The notes below the pieces were generated by a model, which did no database searches, was not told the origin of the DNA, and saw nothing but the letters and a program-made list of their open reading frames with translations. From Natranaerobius thermophilus JW/NM-WN-LF (GTDB lineage Bacteria; Bacillota; Natranaerobiia; Natranaerobiales; Natranaerobiaceae), in NCBI RefSeq assembly GCF_000020005.1, contig NC_010718.1, positions 3,058,001 to 3,122,000 on the forward strand: DNA of 64,000 nt. The letters run 5' to 3'. Positions 1 through 8,088 of the stretch are shown here, in pieces; the stretch's first letter is position 1; every line of letters begins with the position of its first letter. The position numbers were made by a program, and so were the translations under genes.

Positions 1-2694
1 TACTAGCAACAAAGATAAAGCCAAAGCTCCACCTAGCTCTAAATATGAGGACCACATATCCTCGTAAGCGCCCCCATAATTTAGGCGATAACCTTGCGGG
101 ATATCCACATTATCTAATCTATCTTGGATACTATTTACCGCTCCCCGAACATCTCTTGTTTCCGAATCGGCTGAAATTGTTACATAGCGCTGACCGTCCT
201 GTCGATTGATAACCGTAGGGCCTGGCTCTTTTTCAACTGTGGCAATATCCTGGTATTTTTCTTTTATTTCTTCAGTAGACTCAGGTCCTTCGCTAAAGTA
301 ACCTAATACTATGGGGATCTCTCTACCATCTTCTCTAAAAATTGTTGCTCTTCTTCCTGTTAAATCAGTTTCTAAGTCTTGAGACATTTGAATGGGAGTA
401 ATTCCTTTTAACATGCTTTGTTCGTCTTTGGGAGAAACCTGTAGTTCTGGTCTGGGTGTAGGTAAGTTTCTCGAAACATTTGAAACAACTTCTAATTCAG
501 AAACTTCATTAGCTATATCTTGAGACAGTTCCCTCAGTGTGTCAAGTTCTGGACCGATTAAGTCAATTTCAATAGCATCACCACCCATCTCTAAATCTCC
601 CTCCATCTCGGAAGCGCTAATTGAGGCCTGGTCATGATCGTAAAATTCACTCTCAACTTGTTGGGCAAGTTTTTCTTGCTCATCTGTTTCCAATATCACC
701 ATCAATTCACCGCGATGGGGAGTTCTTTGAGTGTACCCTGCTCCTTCTCTTTGACTAGCTCGCTCACCTATGGTTGCGTATACAGAGTCAACTTCTTCCT
801 CATCTAAAAGATATTGTTCTACTTCTGTAACAACTTCTTCTGTGGTTTCCAAATGAGTTCCGGGTGGTAATCGTACGTCTACTGTAAATTCGGATCTAGT
901 TATGGGTGGTAAAAATTCTCCACCCAAATTTGGGAGCAAAGTAAAGGATATTACCATTAATATAATAGCTCCACCTAAAACATATTTTCCTTTTTTCGAT
1001 AGATAGTGCAGGCTTTTTTTATATCGTTTTTTCAAATTTTCAATGGGTATGAACTTTGAAATGGCTTGATTATGCCCAATTAATAACACTGAGAGTACAG
1101 GAATAACCGTTAAAGCTGTAAATAACGACATGGCAAGCGAAAAAACTACCATATAGGACAAATCTGCAAAAATAATACCTGCTAGGTCTTCTAATAAAAA
1201 TACAGGTAGAAAAACCGCAATAGTAGTTAAAGTTGATGCGATTATGGGAGAACTAACTTCTTCTGTCCCCGTGATAGCTGCTTCTTTAATTTGTTTTCCC
1301 TGTTCTACGTGTCTAAAAATATTTTCTAGAACCACAACTGAATTATCTACTAACATTCCTATCCCTAGAGCTAATCCCGATAGTGTCATTATATTGAGAG
1401 ATAGCCCCGTAAAGTAAGCTAGAGGAAAAGTGGCTAGAATAGATGCTGGAATGCTAATGGCTACTATGAGGGTACTTTTATAATTTCTTAGAAACACAAA
1501 TAGTACCAGGGCAGCCAAAAATCCTCCTAAAACGGCATTTTGTTGTACCATTGAAAGCACTTCTTCAATAAAATTGCCTTGATTCCAGGTGGGTACTAAA
1601 TTAAGTTCTTGGTATTCACCCTGAATTTTGGCCAATTCTTCATTAATATTTCTGGTAACTTGAACTGTATTTGCGTCAGATTGTTTTTGGATAATCAATC
1701 CCAAAGCTTTATCTCCATTGAGACGAACTAAACTTTCCCTTTGATACTCATCTCTAATATCTGCTATATCATCTAAATATACTGGTTCTCCATAATCACC
1801 AGAAAACTCTTCTCCCTGCCTTCTATCAGTCGAAAATTCGGTAGAAACCTCTGGATTCTGATCAGCAGGTAACTCATCGCCAGAGGAAAATGAATCATTT
1901 AAGCCATTGCTAGTTTCTCCTGGAAAATCAGGTGTGTTTATCCCAACAGTGGTTTCTTCAAGTTCATCAAGACTACTGAATTCTGACACAGATCTCACCA
2001 AAAGCTCCTGTTCTTCTTCCACAATTCTTCCACCTGGCACATTGATATTTTGTCCTGATAGTATCCCGTAAACTTCTTGAGAATTTAAATCATATTTTTC
2101 CATCTGATCTTCATTTAAATCAACTCTTATTTCCCTTTCACCTACACCAGAAAGTTCTACAGATGACACACCATCAATTCTTTTTAAACGATTAACCACT
2201 TGATTTGAAACCAGGTGTTCTAAATCTATTAAATCTCGGTGTTCTCCTTCTGCTTCTTCCAGTCCCACACTTACAAACATAACTGGCATCAAGGATGGAT
2301 CTACTTTAACGACTTGAGGGGATTCAGCTCCTTCTGGTAAATTCTCCCTAACAGTGTCTATTCTTTCTCTCATTTCCAGTGATGCAAAATCCATATCAGT
2401 CCCCCAGGAAAATTCTACCATAACCATGGACAATTCTTCATAGGATCGAGATGAAATATTTTCTATTCCAGCCGTTGTACCAACCATCTCCTCCATGGGT
2501 CTCGTAATCATATTTTCAATTTCCTGAGGACCTGCTTCTGGATATTGAGTCACTACAACCGCCATAGGATAATTCATTTGAGGAAGTAGGTTTAATGGTA
2601 ATCGAGGGTATATTAAAAATCCTAATATTAATACGGCTAATAATACCATAATAGTAGCTATTGGTCGTTTTACTGCAAGACGCGATAAACTCAC
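1..2694 (-). CDS. RND-family (AcrB/SwrC-like) efflux pump permease, C-terminus outside window
   Basis: Inner-membrane proton-driven efflux permease of the hydrophobe/amphiphile RND family. About 898 codons are present; the family is usually 1000-1050, and the frame is still open at the window edge. Reading starts at a GTG at 2694 preceded by GGGGTGAG; an in-frame stop lies just upstream. The first membrane helix is at about residues 12-30, followed by the large extracytoplasmic porter domain, a block of helices with GLALGIGMLVDNSVVVLENI (RND motif A/D region), then the second porter domain. Residues about 244-299 are an acidic, Ser/Glu/Asp-rich insertion not typical of the family. Substrate unknown. 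No membrane fusion protein is visible on this side. Confidence 0.9.
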   Translation of the reverse strand, partial: MSLSRLAVKRPIATIMVLLAVLILGFLIYPRLPLNLLPQMNYPMAVVVTQYPEAGPQEIENMITRPMEEMVGTTAGIENISSRSYEELSMVMVEFSWGTDMDFASLEMRERIDTVRENLPEGAESPQVVKVDPSLMPVMFVSVGLEEAEGEHRDLIDLEHLVSNQVVNRLKRIDGVSSVELSGVGEREIRVDLNEDQMEKYDLNSQEVYGILSGQNINVPGGRIVEEEQELLVRSVSEFSSLDELEETTVGINTPDFPGETSNGLNDSFSSGDELPADQNPEVSTEFSTDRRQGEEFSGDYGEPVYLDDIADIRDEYQRESLVRLNGDKALGLIIQKQSDANTVQVTRNINEELAKIQGEYQELNLVPTWNQGNFIEEVLSMVQQNAVLGGFLAALVLFVFLRNYKSTLIVAISIPASILATFPLAYFTGLSLNIMTLSGLALGIGMLVDNSVVVLENIFRHVEQGKQIKEAAITGTEEVSSPIIASTLTTIAVFLPVFLLEDLAGIIFADLSYMVVFSLAMSLFTALTVIPVLSVLLIGHNQAISKFIPIENLKKRYKKSLHYLSKKGKYVLGGAIILMVISFTLLPNLGGEFLPPITRSEFTVDVRLPPGTHLETTEEVVTEVEQYLLDEEEVDSVYATIGERASQREGAGYTQRTPHRGELMVILETDEQEKLAQQVESEFYDHDQASISASEMEGDLEMGGDAIEIDLIGPELDTLRELSQDIANEVSELEVVSNVSRNLPTPRPELQVSPKDEQSMLKGITPIQMSQDLETDLTGRRATIFREDGREIPIVLGYFSEGPESTEEIKEKYQDIATVEKEPGPTVINRQDGQRYVTISADSETRDVRGAVNSIQDRLDNVDIPQGYRLNYGGAYEDMWSSYLELGGALALSLLLV

Positions 2695-2899
2695 CCAAAC
2701 TCACCCCGTTTATTTTGCTAAATAACGAATTGCTTTTTACAAATTAGACTGTATTAAAGTTGTGTGTGGATAACTATAAGATATAAATTTTCTCAAATTG
2801 CTTAACTCATTGGTTTTTATCCTTGGTGTTAGTATAAATTCTTGGACACATCATGGTTAAGTCACTTACAATATTAATAACGAAAGGATGTGTCCAGTA

Positions 2900-3166
2900 A
2901 TGAGTAATAAGAGATATAATGAAGACTTCAAAAGAACAATTGTAGATTTATATAATTCAGGTAGTTCTGTGAAGGATTTGTCTAGCGAATATGGTGTGAC
3001 AGAGGTTACTATTTATAAATGGATCAAAGATTTCTCTCCAAACCAACAATCTGGCAGTGAGGGAGCCACTTCAAAAGATGTGGAAGAAATGCAAAAAGAA
3101 ATGGCTCGCTTGAAAGAGGAGAATGAAATCTTAAAAAAGGCTATGACCATATTCGCCAAAAAGTAG
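2900..3166 (+). CDS. IS3-family transposase OrfA (helix-turn-helix)
   Basis: DNA-binding subunit of the IS3-type transposase. The protein begins MSNKRYNEDFKRTIVDLY, has a helix-turn-helix (VKDLSSEYGVTEVTIYKWI) and ends in a leucine-zipper-like coiled coil (EEMQKEMARLKEENEILKKA), the usual OrfA architecture. ATG 2900 is preferred because AAAGGATG lies nine bases upstream; an ATG at 2888 overlaps that ribosome site. About 88 residues. Its 3' end carries the slippery heptamer that joins it to OrfB. Confidence 0.88.
   Translation: MSNKRYNEDFKRTIVDLYNSGSSVKDLSSEYGVTEVTIYKWIKDFSPNQQSGSEGATSKDVEEMQKEMARLKEENEILKKAMTIFAKK
3133..3139 (+). other. Programmed -1 frameshift heptamer A-AAA-AAG
   Basis: The heptamer AAAAAAG sits in the OrfA reading frame as TTA-AAA-AAG, exactly the A_AAA_AAG register used by IS911/IS150-type elements. 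After a -1 slip the reading frame stays open (GYDHIRQKVDN...) through the whole of OrfB to 4041. A second run, CAAAAAG near the OrfA stop, does not fit the rule as well. Confidence 0.75.
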
Positions 3167-4041
3167 ACAATACAGAGCTTACTGAATTTATAAAAGAACA
3201 AAAGGACGAGCATACTATCAAAGCTATTTGTGATGCTCTAGACTTTCCGAGAAGTACTTATTACGAAACAATAAATCGAGTTGAATCTAATCGTGACAAA
3301 GAAAACAGAGAACTATTAGATCAAATAACTCAAATTCATAAAAACAGTAAAAAGCGATATGGTGCACCAAAGATCCACGCTGTGCTAATCAATAAAGGAT
3401 ACAAAGTCAGCTTAAAAAGAGTCCAACGATTAATGAGAAAAGAGGGTATCAAATCAATTGTCAGGAAAAAATATCGGCCTTATCCTAGTAGAGAAAAAGT
3501 AGTCGAACGAGAGAATCTCCTAAAACAAGACTTTTCAACTACATTTGTCAATCAAAAGTGGGTTACTGATATTACATACATTGATACTGTTAAAGACGGC
3601 TGGTGCTACTTAGCCTCTGTAATGGATTTACACACCCATAAAATTGTTGGATACTCTTTTAGCAAGACCATGACAACAGATTTAGTTATTAAAGCTGTTA
3701 AAAATGCTTATGATACACAGAAACCTGGCAATGGACTTATTCTACATAGTGATCTAGGTACCCAGTACACTAGCGATGACTTTAAGCGTTTTTTAAGGTA
3801 CAAAGGGATCAAGCAATCATTTAGCAGAAAAGGCTGCCCTTATGACAATGCACATATCGAATCATTTCATGCTACTTTGAAAAAGGAAGAAGTTAACCAT
3901 GTTAAGTACTTAGACTTCAAATCGGCTGAAATTGCTCTATTTAGGTTCATTGAGAGCTGGTACAACAGAACAAGAATCCATGGAAGTTTGGAGTTTTTAA
4001 CTCCTCAACATGTTGAGGATCTAGCAAAGCAATCTGCTTAA
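3139..4041 (+). CDS. IS3-family transposase OrfB (DDE integrase core), made by -1 frameshift
   Basis: Catalytic part of the transposase. The -1 frame is open from just before the frameshift site to 4041. It carries an N-terminal HTH_21-like region (TIKAICDALDFPRSTYY) and an rve integrase core. The acidic triad is visible as WVTDITY, LHSDLGTQY and HIESFHATLKKEE (DDE). The first ATG-like codon in this frame would be an internal ATA/CTG region near 3382, without a ribosome site, which supports production as an OrfAB fusion. Length and motifs are full-size for the family, with no internal stop. Confidence 0.87.
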   Translation, partial: GYDHIRQKVDNTELTEFIKEQKDEHTIKAICDALDFPRSTYYETINRVESNRDKENRELLDQITQIHKNSKKRYGAPKIHAVLINKGYKVSLKRVQRLMRKEGIKSIVRKKYRPYPSREKVVERENLLKQDFSTTFVNQKWVTDITYIDTVKDGWCYLASVMDLHTHKIVGYSFSKTMTTDLVIKAVKNAYDTQKPGNGLILHSDLGTQYTSDDFKRFLRYKGIKQSFSRKGCPYDNAHIESFHATLKKEEVNHVKYLDFKSAEIALFRFIESWYNRTRIHGSLEFLTPQHVEDLAKQSA

Positions 4042-4183
4042 TACTTAACTTTTTGGTGTCCAAAATTTTGACCTAAGTCCACCTCCTTTAACTAAGGTCA
4101 CCTTTATTAAGTTTTTTTATGTTGGTATTGTCTAACTGTTTAGTAAGGATATTCAATATTGTTAAAAAAGTATCTAATTTATG

Positions 4184-4208
4184 TGTCAATGTTCTTTGAA
4201 AATGTCAC
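4184..4208. repeat. Left terminal inverted repeat of ISNCY-like element
   Basis: These 25 bases are the exact reverse complement of 5613-5637. The next base outward on each side no longer matches, which fixes the element boundary. Confidence 0.88.
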
Positions 4209-4233
4209 TATGACTAAAAAGGTGACATATCAA

Positions 4234-5553
4234 ATGACCCAAGAAGAAATTAAAAAACTAAATATTATCAATCAAACAATTGATGGCTACTTAACCATTA
4301 GAGATGCAGCACGAGCTTTGAACCTCAGTGATCGACAAATTAAACGACTGAAGAAAGGAGTGCAACTAGAAGGACCCAGTTTTGTCATACATAAAAGCCG
4401 AGGTAAAAAGCCTGATCATTCTGTTCCTGAAAGTACTGAAAAACATATCATTTCTCTAAAGTTAGAAAAATACCCAAATGCAAATTTCACTCATTTTACA
4501 GAACTTTTAAACGAGCGAGAAAAAATCTCTATCAGTAGGCCAGTTGTTCATAGAATTCTTAGTAAAGCTGGAATTTCTAGTCCTAAAAAACATAAAAAGA
4601 GTAAGAGTCACCACAGACGCAAACGCAAGGACAGAATGGGACTTTTAGTACAAATAGACGCCTCACCTTATGACTGGTTTGACACTGGCTTTGATTGTGA
4701 TTTACACGCTGCTATCGATGATGCCACAGGAGCTTTGCTAGGATTATTTTTTGTTGAAAATGAATGTCTTGAGGGATACTTTCAGATTATGCATCAGTTA
4801 ATTTCAAACTATGGTATTCCTGCAAGTCTTTATAGCGATAAGCACACTATTTTTAGATCACCTAAATCGGACAAGCTTTCGATTGATGAACAGCTCGCAG
4901 GTAAACAAGTTAAGCCTACTCAATTTGGTGCAGCTATGGAAGAGTTAGGAGTCACTATTATACCTGCTAACTCTCCACAAGCAAAAGGACGAGTTGAAAG
5001 GCTTTTTGATACTTTACAAAGCAGACTGCCCACACTTTTTAAGCTACACAATATAACTACCATGGAGAAAGCTAATGAATTTTTACAAAAAGATTTCTTG
5101 CCTGATTTTAATAAAAGATTTGCCCTAAAGCCCGAAAATGAGCTATCGGCTTTTACCTGTTTAAATCAAGATATTAATCTTGATCATATACTTTGTTCTA
5201 AATTCAAAAGAACTGTGGACAACAGTGCCACTTTCTCTTTTGAAGGAAGTTACTATCAAATTTTAGATAAAAATAGTCAACTGGTTCCTAAATCTAAAGT
5301 TACTGTCCTATCTAATCCTAAATTTGGAGTTAAAGTAAAATATAAAGATATGGTGTTTGAAACTCAAATTGTGGACAAGCCTTCAACTACTAAAATGACC
5401 AAAAAAGTTAAAACAACGCAATCACCTAAAAATAGAATAGTCCCAGATGAAAATCACCCTTGGAGAAAACAAAGTGAAAGAACAAATCTTAACTACGACC
5501 TGACTGATCAAGAACTTTTAGATACTATACTAAATACCAGGGACCGAGTTTAA
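4234..5553 (+). CDS. ISNCY-family (IS1202-like) DDE transposase
   Basis: About 439 residues. An N-terminal helix-turn-helix (TIRDAARALNLSDRQIKRLKK) is followed by a basic linker (HKKSKSHHRRKRKDR) and an rve-type catalytic core with acidic residues in VQIDASPYDWF, LYSDKHTIF and KGRVERLFDTLQ. A C-terminal beta-rich domain follows. I chose ATG 4234 because AAGGTGA lies nine bases before it. Longer in-frame starts exist (ATG 4210, ATG 4189, TTG 4159), but they lack a ribosome site and the last lies outside the element. The frame is intact. The IS family is assigned from overall layout rather than a database match. Confidence 0.85.
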   Translation: MTQEEIKKLNIINQTIDGYLTIRDAARALNLSDRQIKRLKKGVQLEGPSFVIHKSRGKKPDHSVPESTEKHIISLKLEKYPNANFTHFTELLNEREKISISRPVVHRILSKAGISSPKKHKKSKSHHRRKRKDRMGLLVQIDASPYDWFDTGFDCDLHAAIDDATGALLGLFFVENECLEGYFQIMHQLISNYGIPASLYSDKHTIFRSPKSDKLSIDEQLAGKQVKPTQFGAAMEELGVTIIPANSPQAKGRVERLFDTLQSRLPTLFKLHNITTMEKANEFLQKDFLPDFNKRFALKPENELSAFTCLNQDINLDHILCSKFKRTVDNSATFSFEGSYYQILDKNSQLVPKSKVTVLSNPKFGVKVKYKDMVFETQIVDKPSTTKMTKKVKTTQSPKNRIVPDENHPWRKQSERTNLNYDLTDQELLDTILNTRDRV

Positions 5554-5612
5554 AACTCGGTCTACCTTCCTGGGGGGTGACATTTTCTCTGAACAAATTT
5601 ATGCGTTTTTAG

Positions 5613-5637
5613 GTGACATTTTCAAAGAACATTGACA
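5613..5637. repeat. Right terminal inverted repeat of ISNCY-like element
   Basis: Exact reverse complement of 4184-4208. Its outer end includes TTGACA (5632-5637), a -35-like hexamer pointing outward, but no -10 sits at proper spacing from it. The working promoter appears to be the next TTGACA, in the flanking DNA. Confidence 0.88.
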
Positions 5638-5638
5638 T

Positions 5639-5667
5639 TTGACAATGTTAAGTCGCAATGATAATAT
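5639..5667 (+). promoter_or_regulatory. Sigma-A promoter for the M-box/mgtE transcript
   Basis: TTGACA (5639-5644), a 17-base spacer, then TAATAT (5662-5667): a near-consensus vegetative promoter. Transcription would begin near 5674, about 55 bases before the riboswitch. The insertion sequence ends at 5637, one base before the -35 box. Confidence 0.7.
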
Positions 5668-5729
5668 TTACCCGTAGTTACAGAGAATATTTAAACTAAA
5701 TTAACTAAATAAAATTATAAATTTATAAA

Positions 5730-5904
5730 CTCGTTAGGTGAGGCTCCTGGGTGGATATAAGCTGCTGCCCAAAAACGTCGAGAGACGCCAATGGGTATAA
5801 CAGACAGTGTCGGCTTAAGGCCTGTCTAATGCAGCTGGTCCTCTTCTACCTTATTAGATATTAAATTTCGGATCTACGTCACCCAGTGCCAAAGCTAAGA
5901 CGAG
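5730..5904 (+). ncRNA. M-box (ykoK-type) Mg2+ riboswitch
   Basis: The leader has the hallmarks of the M-box: CGTTAGGTGAGGCTCCT at the start, GCTGCTGCCCAAAAACG followed by AGAGACGCCAATGGGT, and the TTAAGGC/TGTCTAATGCAGCTGG segment. The closing stem pairs CTCGT (5730-5734) with ACGAG (5900-5904). It is followed by an intrinsic terminator and then mgtE, the classic target. High Mg2+ is expected to favour the aptamer fold and termination, shutting off Mg2+ uptake. Assignment rests on recognised conserved blocks; I did not fold it computationally. Confidence 0.93.
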
Positions 5905-5989
5905 GAGTGCGTAAGCTGTTTATTGTTTTAATAAACTAGTTTAGTTAACCTATGTTTATTATTACTATATAGGTAGTAGTTTAGCGGCT

Positions 5990-6015
5990 GCGGCTCCTCT
6001 GAGCCGCTTTTTTTA
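5990..6015 (+). terminator. Riboswitch-controlled intrinsic terminator before mgtE
   Basis: A seven-base-pair stem GCGGCTC/GAGCCGC (5990-5996 with 6001-6007), a CTCT loop and an eight-T run. It lies between the M-box and the mgtE start, so it is the likely expression platform. Confidence 0.88.
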
Positions 6016-6077
6016 TTGTATAATTGGTTACAATAATACTAATAATCACTTAATATTTTTAGCAAGGAGGTGATTAG

Positions 6078-6221
6078 ATGAAACAGGACTCTACAGAAGT
6101 TCCCAAACCCAAACAAGTCTTTGATTCTTTCAGAACATCACCAAAATTACAGGAGGGATTAATATGGAGATTTTCGAGAAAGCACAAAATTATCTTCACA
6201 ACAAACAGATGGATGATCTAA
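6078..6221 (+). CDS. Short ORF overlapping the mgtE start, possible leader peptide
   Basis: A 47-codon frame (MKQDSTEVPKPKQVFDSFRT...) begins with ATG 6078 behind an almost perfect ribosome site (AAGGAGGTGAT) and runs through the mgtE start in another frame, stopping at 6221. It resembles no family I know. Translating ribosomes would cover the mgtE ribosome site (CAGGAGGG, about 6150-6157), so it could couple or modulate mgtE translation. Pro residues early in the peptide recall other Mg2+-transporter leader peptides, but that parallel is speculative. It may also be a chance frame behind a relic ribosome site. Confidence 0.4.
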   Translation: MKQDSTEVPKPKQVFDSFRTSPKLQEGLIWRFSRKHKIIFTTNRWMI

Positions 6222-7540
6222 AAAGATTACTTATCGAAACGGAAATACATGATATTATCCAAATTTTAAAAGAGCTTTCATCTGAAGAACGAATAATGGT
6301 ATTTCGATTACTTGATAAAGACCGTGCTATTGAGATTTTTGAATTACTTGATCCATCTCTACAGCACGACCTAGTTAAATCTTTTACAGAAAGAAAGGCT
6401 ATTGAAGTATTCTCAGAGCTTGATCCGGATGACCAGGCCAGACTTTTAGATGAACTTCCTGCAAAAGTAACAAAAAGATTATTGAATTCAATTAGCAAAG
6501 AAGAACGAGAAGATGTCATGGTACTACTAGGTTACGAAAAGGGTACTGCCGGAAGATTAATGACTCCAGAATATATTAATGTTAAAAAAGACCAAACAGT
6601 AAGCGAAGCTCTTGAACGAATTAGACAAAAGGGCTATAACGAAGAAACTATATATACTTTATATGTTACAGATAATGAAAGGAAACTAGAAGGTGACGTC
6701 TCTCTAAGCAGTCTAGTACTAGCTTCACCGGATACAAAAGTTAAAGAGTTATTGAGAACAGACACTGCCGAAGTAAATACTGATACAGATCAAGAAGAAG
6801 CTGCCAGATTGTTAAAGGATAGGGACTTACTAAGTTTACCTGTACTTGACAAGGAAGATAGATTAGTAGGAATCATCACAATAGATGACGCTATGGACGT
6901 TTTAGAAGAAGAACAAACAGAAGATTTATTTGAACAAGTTGGCTTGACTGGAGTAACCGGAACTACTCAACAGGTAGAAAGTGGTAGAAGTCTTAGAATG
7001 GTTGAAGGTAGCTTTCTAGAAATCTGGAGGGTTAGGCTTCCTTTCCTAGTAATCACTCTTATTGGCGGTATGCTGGCTGGATTTGTTATTGAAAGTTACG
7101 AAGAATCATTACAGGCTATTCATGCTCTTGCTTTCTTTATCCCTGTTATAATGGATATGGGTGGAAATGTTGGTACTCAGTCTTCTACAATTTTTGCTCG
7201 TGCTGTTGTTCTTGGTCACATCAGTCTTAATAGATTTATAAGACATTGGTTAAAAGAGATAGCCGTTGGAAGCAGTATGGGTGCAATGATAGGAATAGCA
7301 GCTGGAATAATTGCAAGTGTATGGCAACAAATTGAAGGAATTGGCCTGGTTATCGGGATCTCTCTCTGGGCTACCGTTACTATAGCAACAGCTTTAGGAT
7401 TTTTAATACCCTTTATCTTGCTAAAGCTTGATTTTGATCAGGCAGCCGGTTCAATGCCTGTTATTACTACCATAAAAGACATTTCTGGACTATTAATTTA
7501 CTTTTATGTAGCAGCTATTTTCTTGGGACATTTAATCTAA
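6164..7540 (+). CDS. mgtE: Magnesium transporter MgtE
   Basis: Mg2+-gated Mg2+ channel of the cytoplasmic membrane. The 458 residues show the usual order: N-terminal superhelical domain (about 1-130), two CBS domains (about 135-260; GTAGRLMTPEYINV and LLSLPVLDKEDRLVGIITIDDAMDVL), a connecting helix, then five membrane helices (about 285-458) with the pore motif PVIMDMGGNVGTQSST. ATG 6164 has CAGGAGGG six bases upstream. Expression is controlled by the upstream M-box. A strong terminator follows, so it is probably monocistronic apart from the short upstream ORF. Confidence 0.96.
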   Translation: MEIFEKAQNYLHNKQMDDLKRLLIETEIHDIIQILKELSSEERIMVFRLLDKDRAIEIFELLDPSLQHDLVKSFTERKAIEVFSELDPDDQARLLDELPAKVTKRLLNSISKEEREDVMVLLGYEKGTAGRLMTPEYINVKKDQTVSEALERIRQKGYNEETIYTLYVTDNERKLEGDVSLSSLVLASPDTKVKELLRTDTAEVNTDTDQEEAARLLKDRDLLSLPVLDKEDRLVGIITIDDAMDVLEEEQTEDLFEQVGLTGVTGTTQQVESGRSLRMVEGSFLEIWRVRLPFLVITLIGGMLAGFVIESYEESLQAIHALAFFIPVIMDMGGNVGTQSSTIFARAVVLGHISLNRFIRHWLKEIAVGSSMGAMIGIAAGIIASVWQQIEGIGLVIGISLWATVTIATALGFLIPFILLKLDFDQAAGSMPVITTIKDISGLLIYFYVAAIFLGHLI

Positions 7541-7562
7541 TATGAACACTAAAATAGTAAAA

Positions 7563-7607
7563 GAGCTACTACTACCAGCCTTAGCTGGTAATAGTAGCTC
7601 TTTTTTT
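7563..7607. terminator. Intrinsic terminator after mgtE, probably bidirectional
   Basis: A 17-base arm starting GAGCTACTACTACC pairs with its near-perfect complement ending GTAGCTC at 7600, around a CTTA loop, followed by seven T. On the minus strand the stem is followed by TTTTACTATTTT, so it can also end the converging flagellar/mbl transcript. Confidence 0.88.
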
Positions 7608-7629
7608 ATTACTTAACTTTTTCTGCCAA

Positions 7630-8037
7630 TCACCTTTGATATGAAGTGAATTGTTCATATATTTTGTCCGCCAAACCAAAGCCTCCGGATTCAGCCATTT
7701 TCTCGGAGTAATGTTGGTCTAATTTACTTTCAAAGACATCTTCAGCAAAACCACCGTCGATAAGGTCTGATTCTGGTATGGTCTCTCTCATTGACTTCAT
7801 CATTTCCTGAATAAACATGCCTTCAAATTTTTGTGCAGCTTGATAGAGTTCTTGCGATTCTTTTTCTTGTGCATTTGCGTCTTGAGATTGTTCTCCTTCA
7901 ACTGAGTTTTGTGAGTCAATTCGTTCTTGCGCATCTTCTAATTGCTGTTGAAATTTTTCTGGATTCTGTTCGATTTTCTTCCCAGGATCCAATAACTCCG
8001 GTTGACTACTGGGGAATTTGATTCCTTCAGTTATCAT
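7630..8037 (-). CDS. Rod-binding protein, FlgJ N-terminal type
   Basis: A 135-residue protein with the FlgJ rod-capping domain in its second half (LYQAAQKFEGMFIQEMMKSMRETIPES ... YSEKMAESGGFGLADKIYEQF). It lacks the peptidoglycan hydrolase domain found in proteobacterial FlgJ. The first 60 residues are Gln/Glu-rich and low in complexity. It follows the two rod genes and likely helps assemble the flagellar rod beneath or within the wall. In B. subtilis flhO-flhP have no such gene directly after them, so the placement is a clostridial-type variation. Confidence 0.82.
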   Translation of the reverse strand: MITEGIKFPSSQPELLDPGKKIEQNPEKFQQQLEDAQERIDSQNSVEGEQSQDANAQEKESQELYQAAQKFEGMFIQEMMKSMRETIPESDLIDGGFAEDVFESKLDQHYSEKMAESGGFGLADKIYEQFTSYQR

Positions 8038-8088
8038 TGTATATGCCTCCTATAGCCCGTTAATCTTCAAATGCCCGGATAATATCAA

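Larger units (their letters stand above)
2842..4063 (+). mobile_element. IS3-family insertion sequence (IS150-like)
   Basis: The element carries overlapping orfA/orfB genes with a programmed frameshift site. Its ends are imperfect inverted repeats: left 2842-2862 contains TTGGACAC then GTTAAGT, and right 4043-4063 contains the reverse complements ACTTAAC and GTGTCCAA. The spacing between the two conserved blocks is equal at both ends. I could not find a convincing 3-4 bp target duplication, so the outermost bases are uncertain by a few positions. Both reading frames look intact, so it may still be mobile. Confidence 0.85.
4184..5637 (+). mobile_element. ISNCY/IS1202-like insertion sequence
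   Basis: A 1454-bp element bounded by perfect 25-bp inverted repeats (4184-4208 and 5613-5637), each beginning TGTCAATGTTC from the outside. It carries one large transposase gene. Near the right end the motif GGTGACATTTTC occurs twice (about 5576 and 5612), a subterminal repeat that may be an extra transposase-binding site. No clear target duplication was found. It lies 120 bp after the IS3 element, so this is a small insertion hot spot between the efflux pump and mgtE. Confidence 0.82.

Noticed and set aside
3158-3163. Run of A bases at the OrfA stop as the frameshift site
   Set aside because: The register C-AAA-AAG would leave a mismatch after slipping; the heptamer at 3133-3139 fits exactly.
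4159-4233. Upstream starts for the ISNCY-like transposase
   Set aside because: The TTG start lies outside the terminal repeat and the others lack ribosome sites; ATG 4234 has AAGGTGA.
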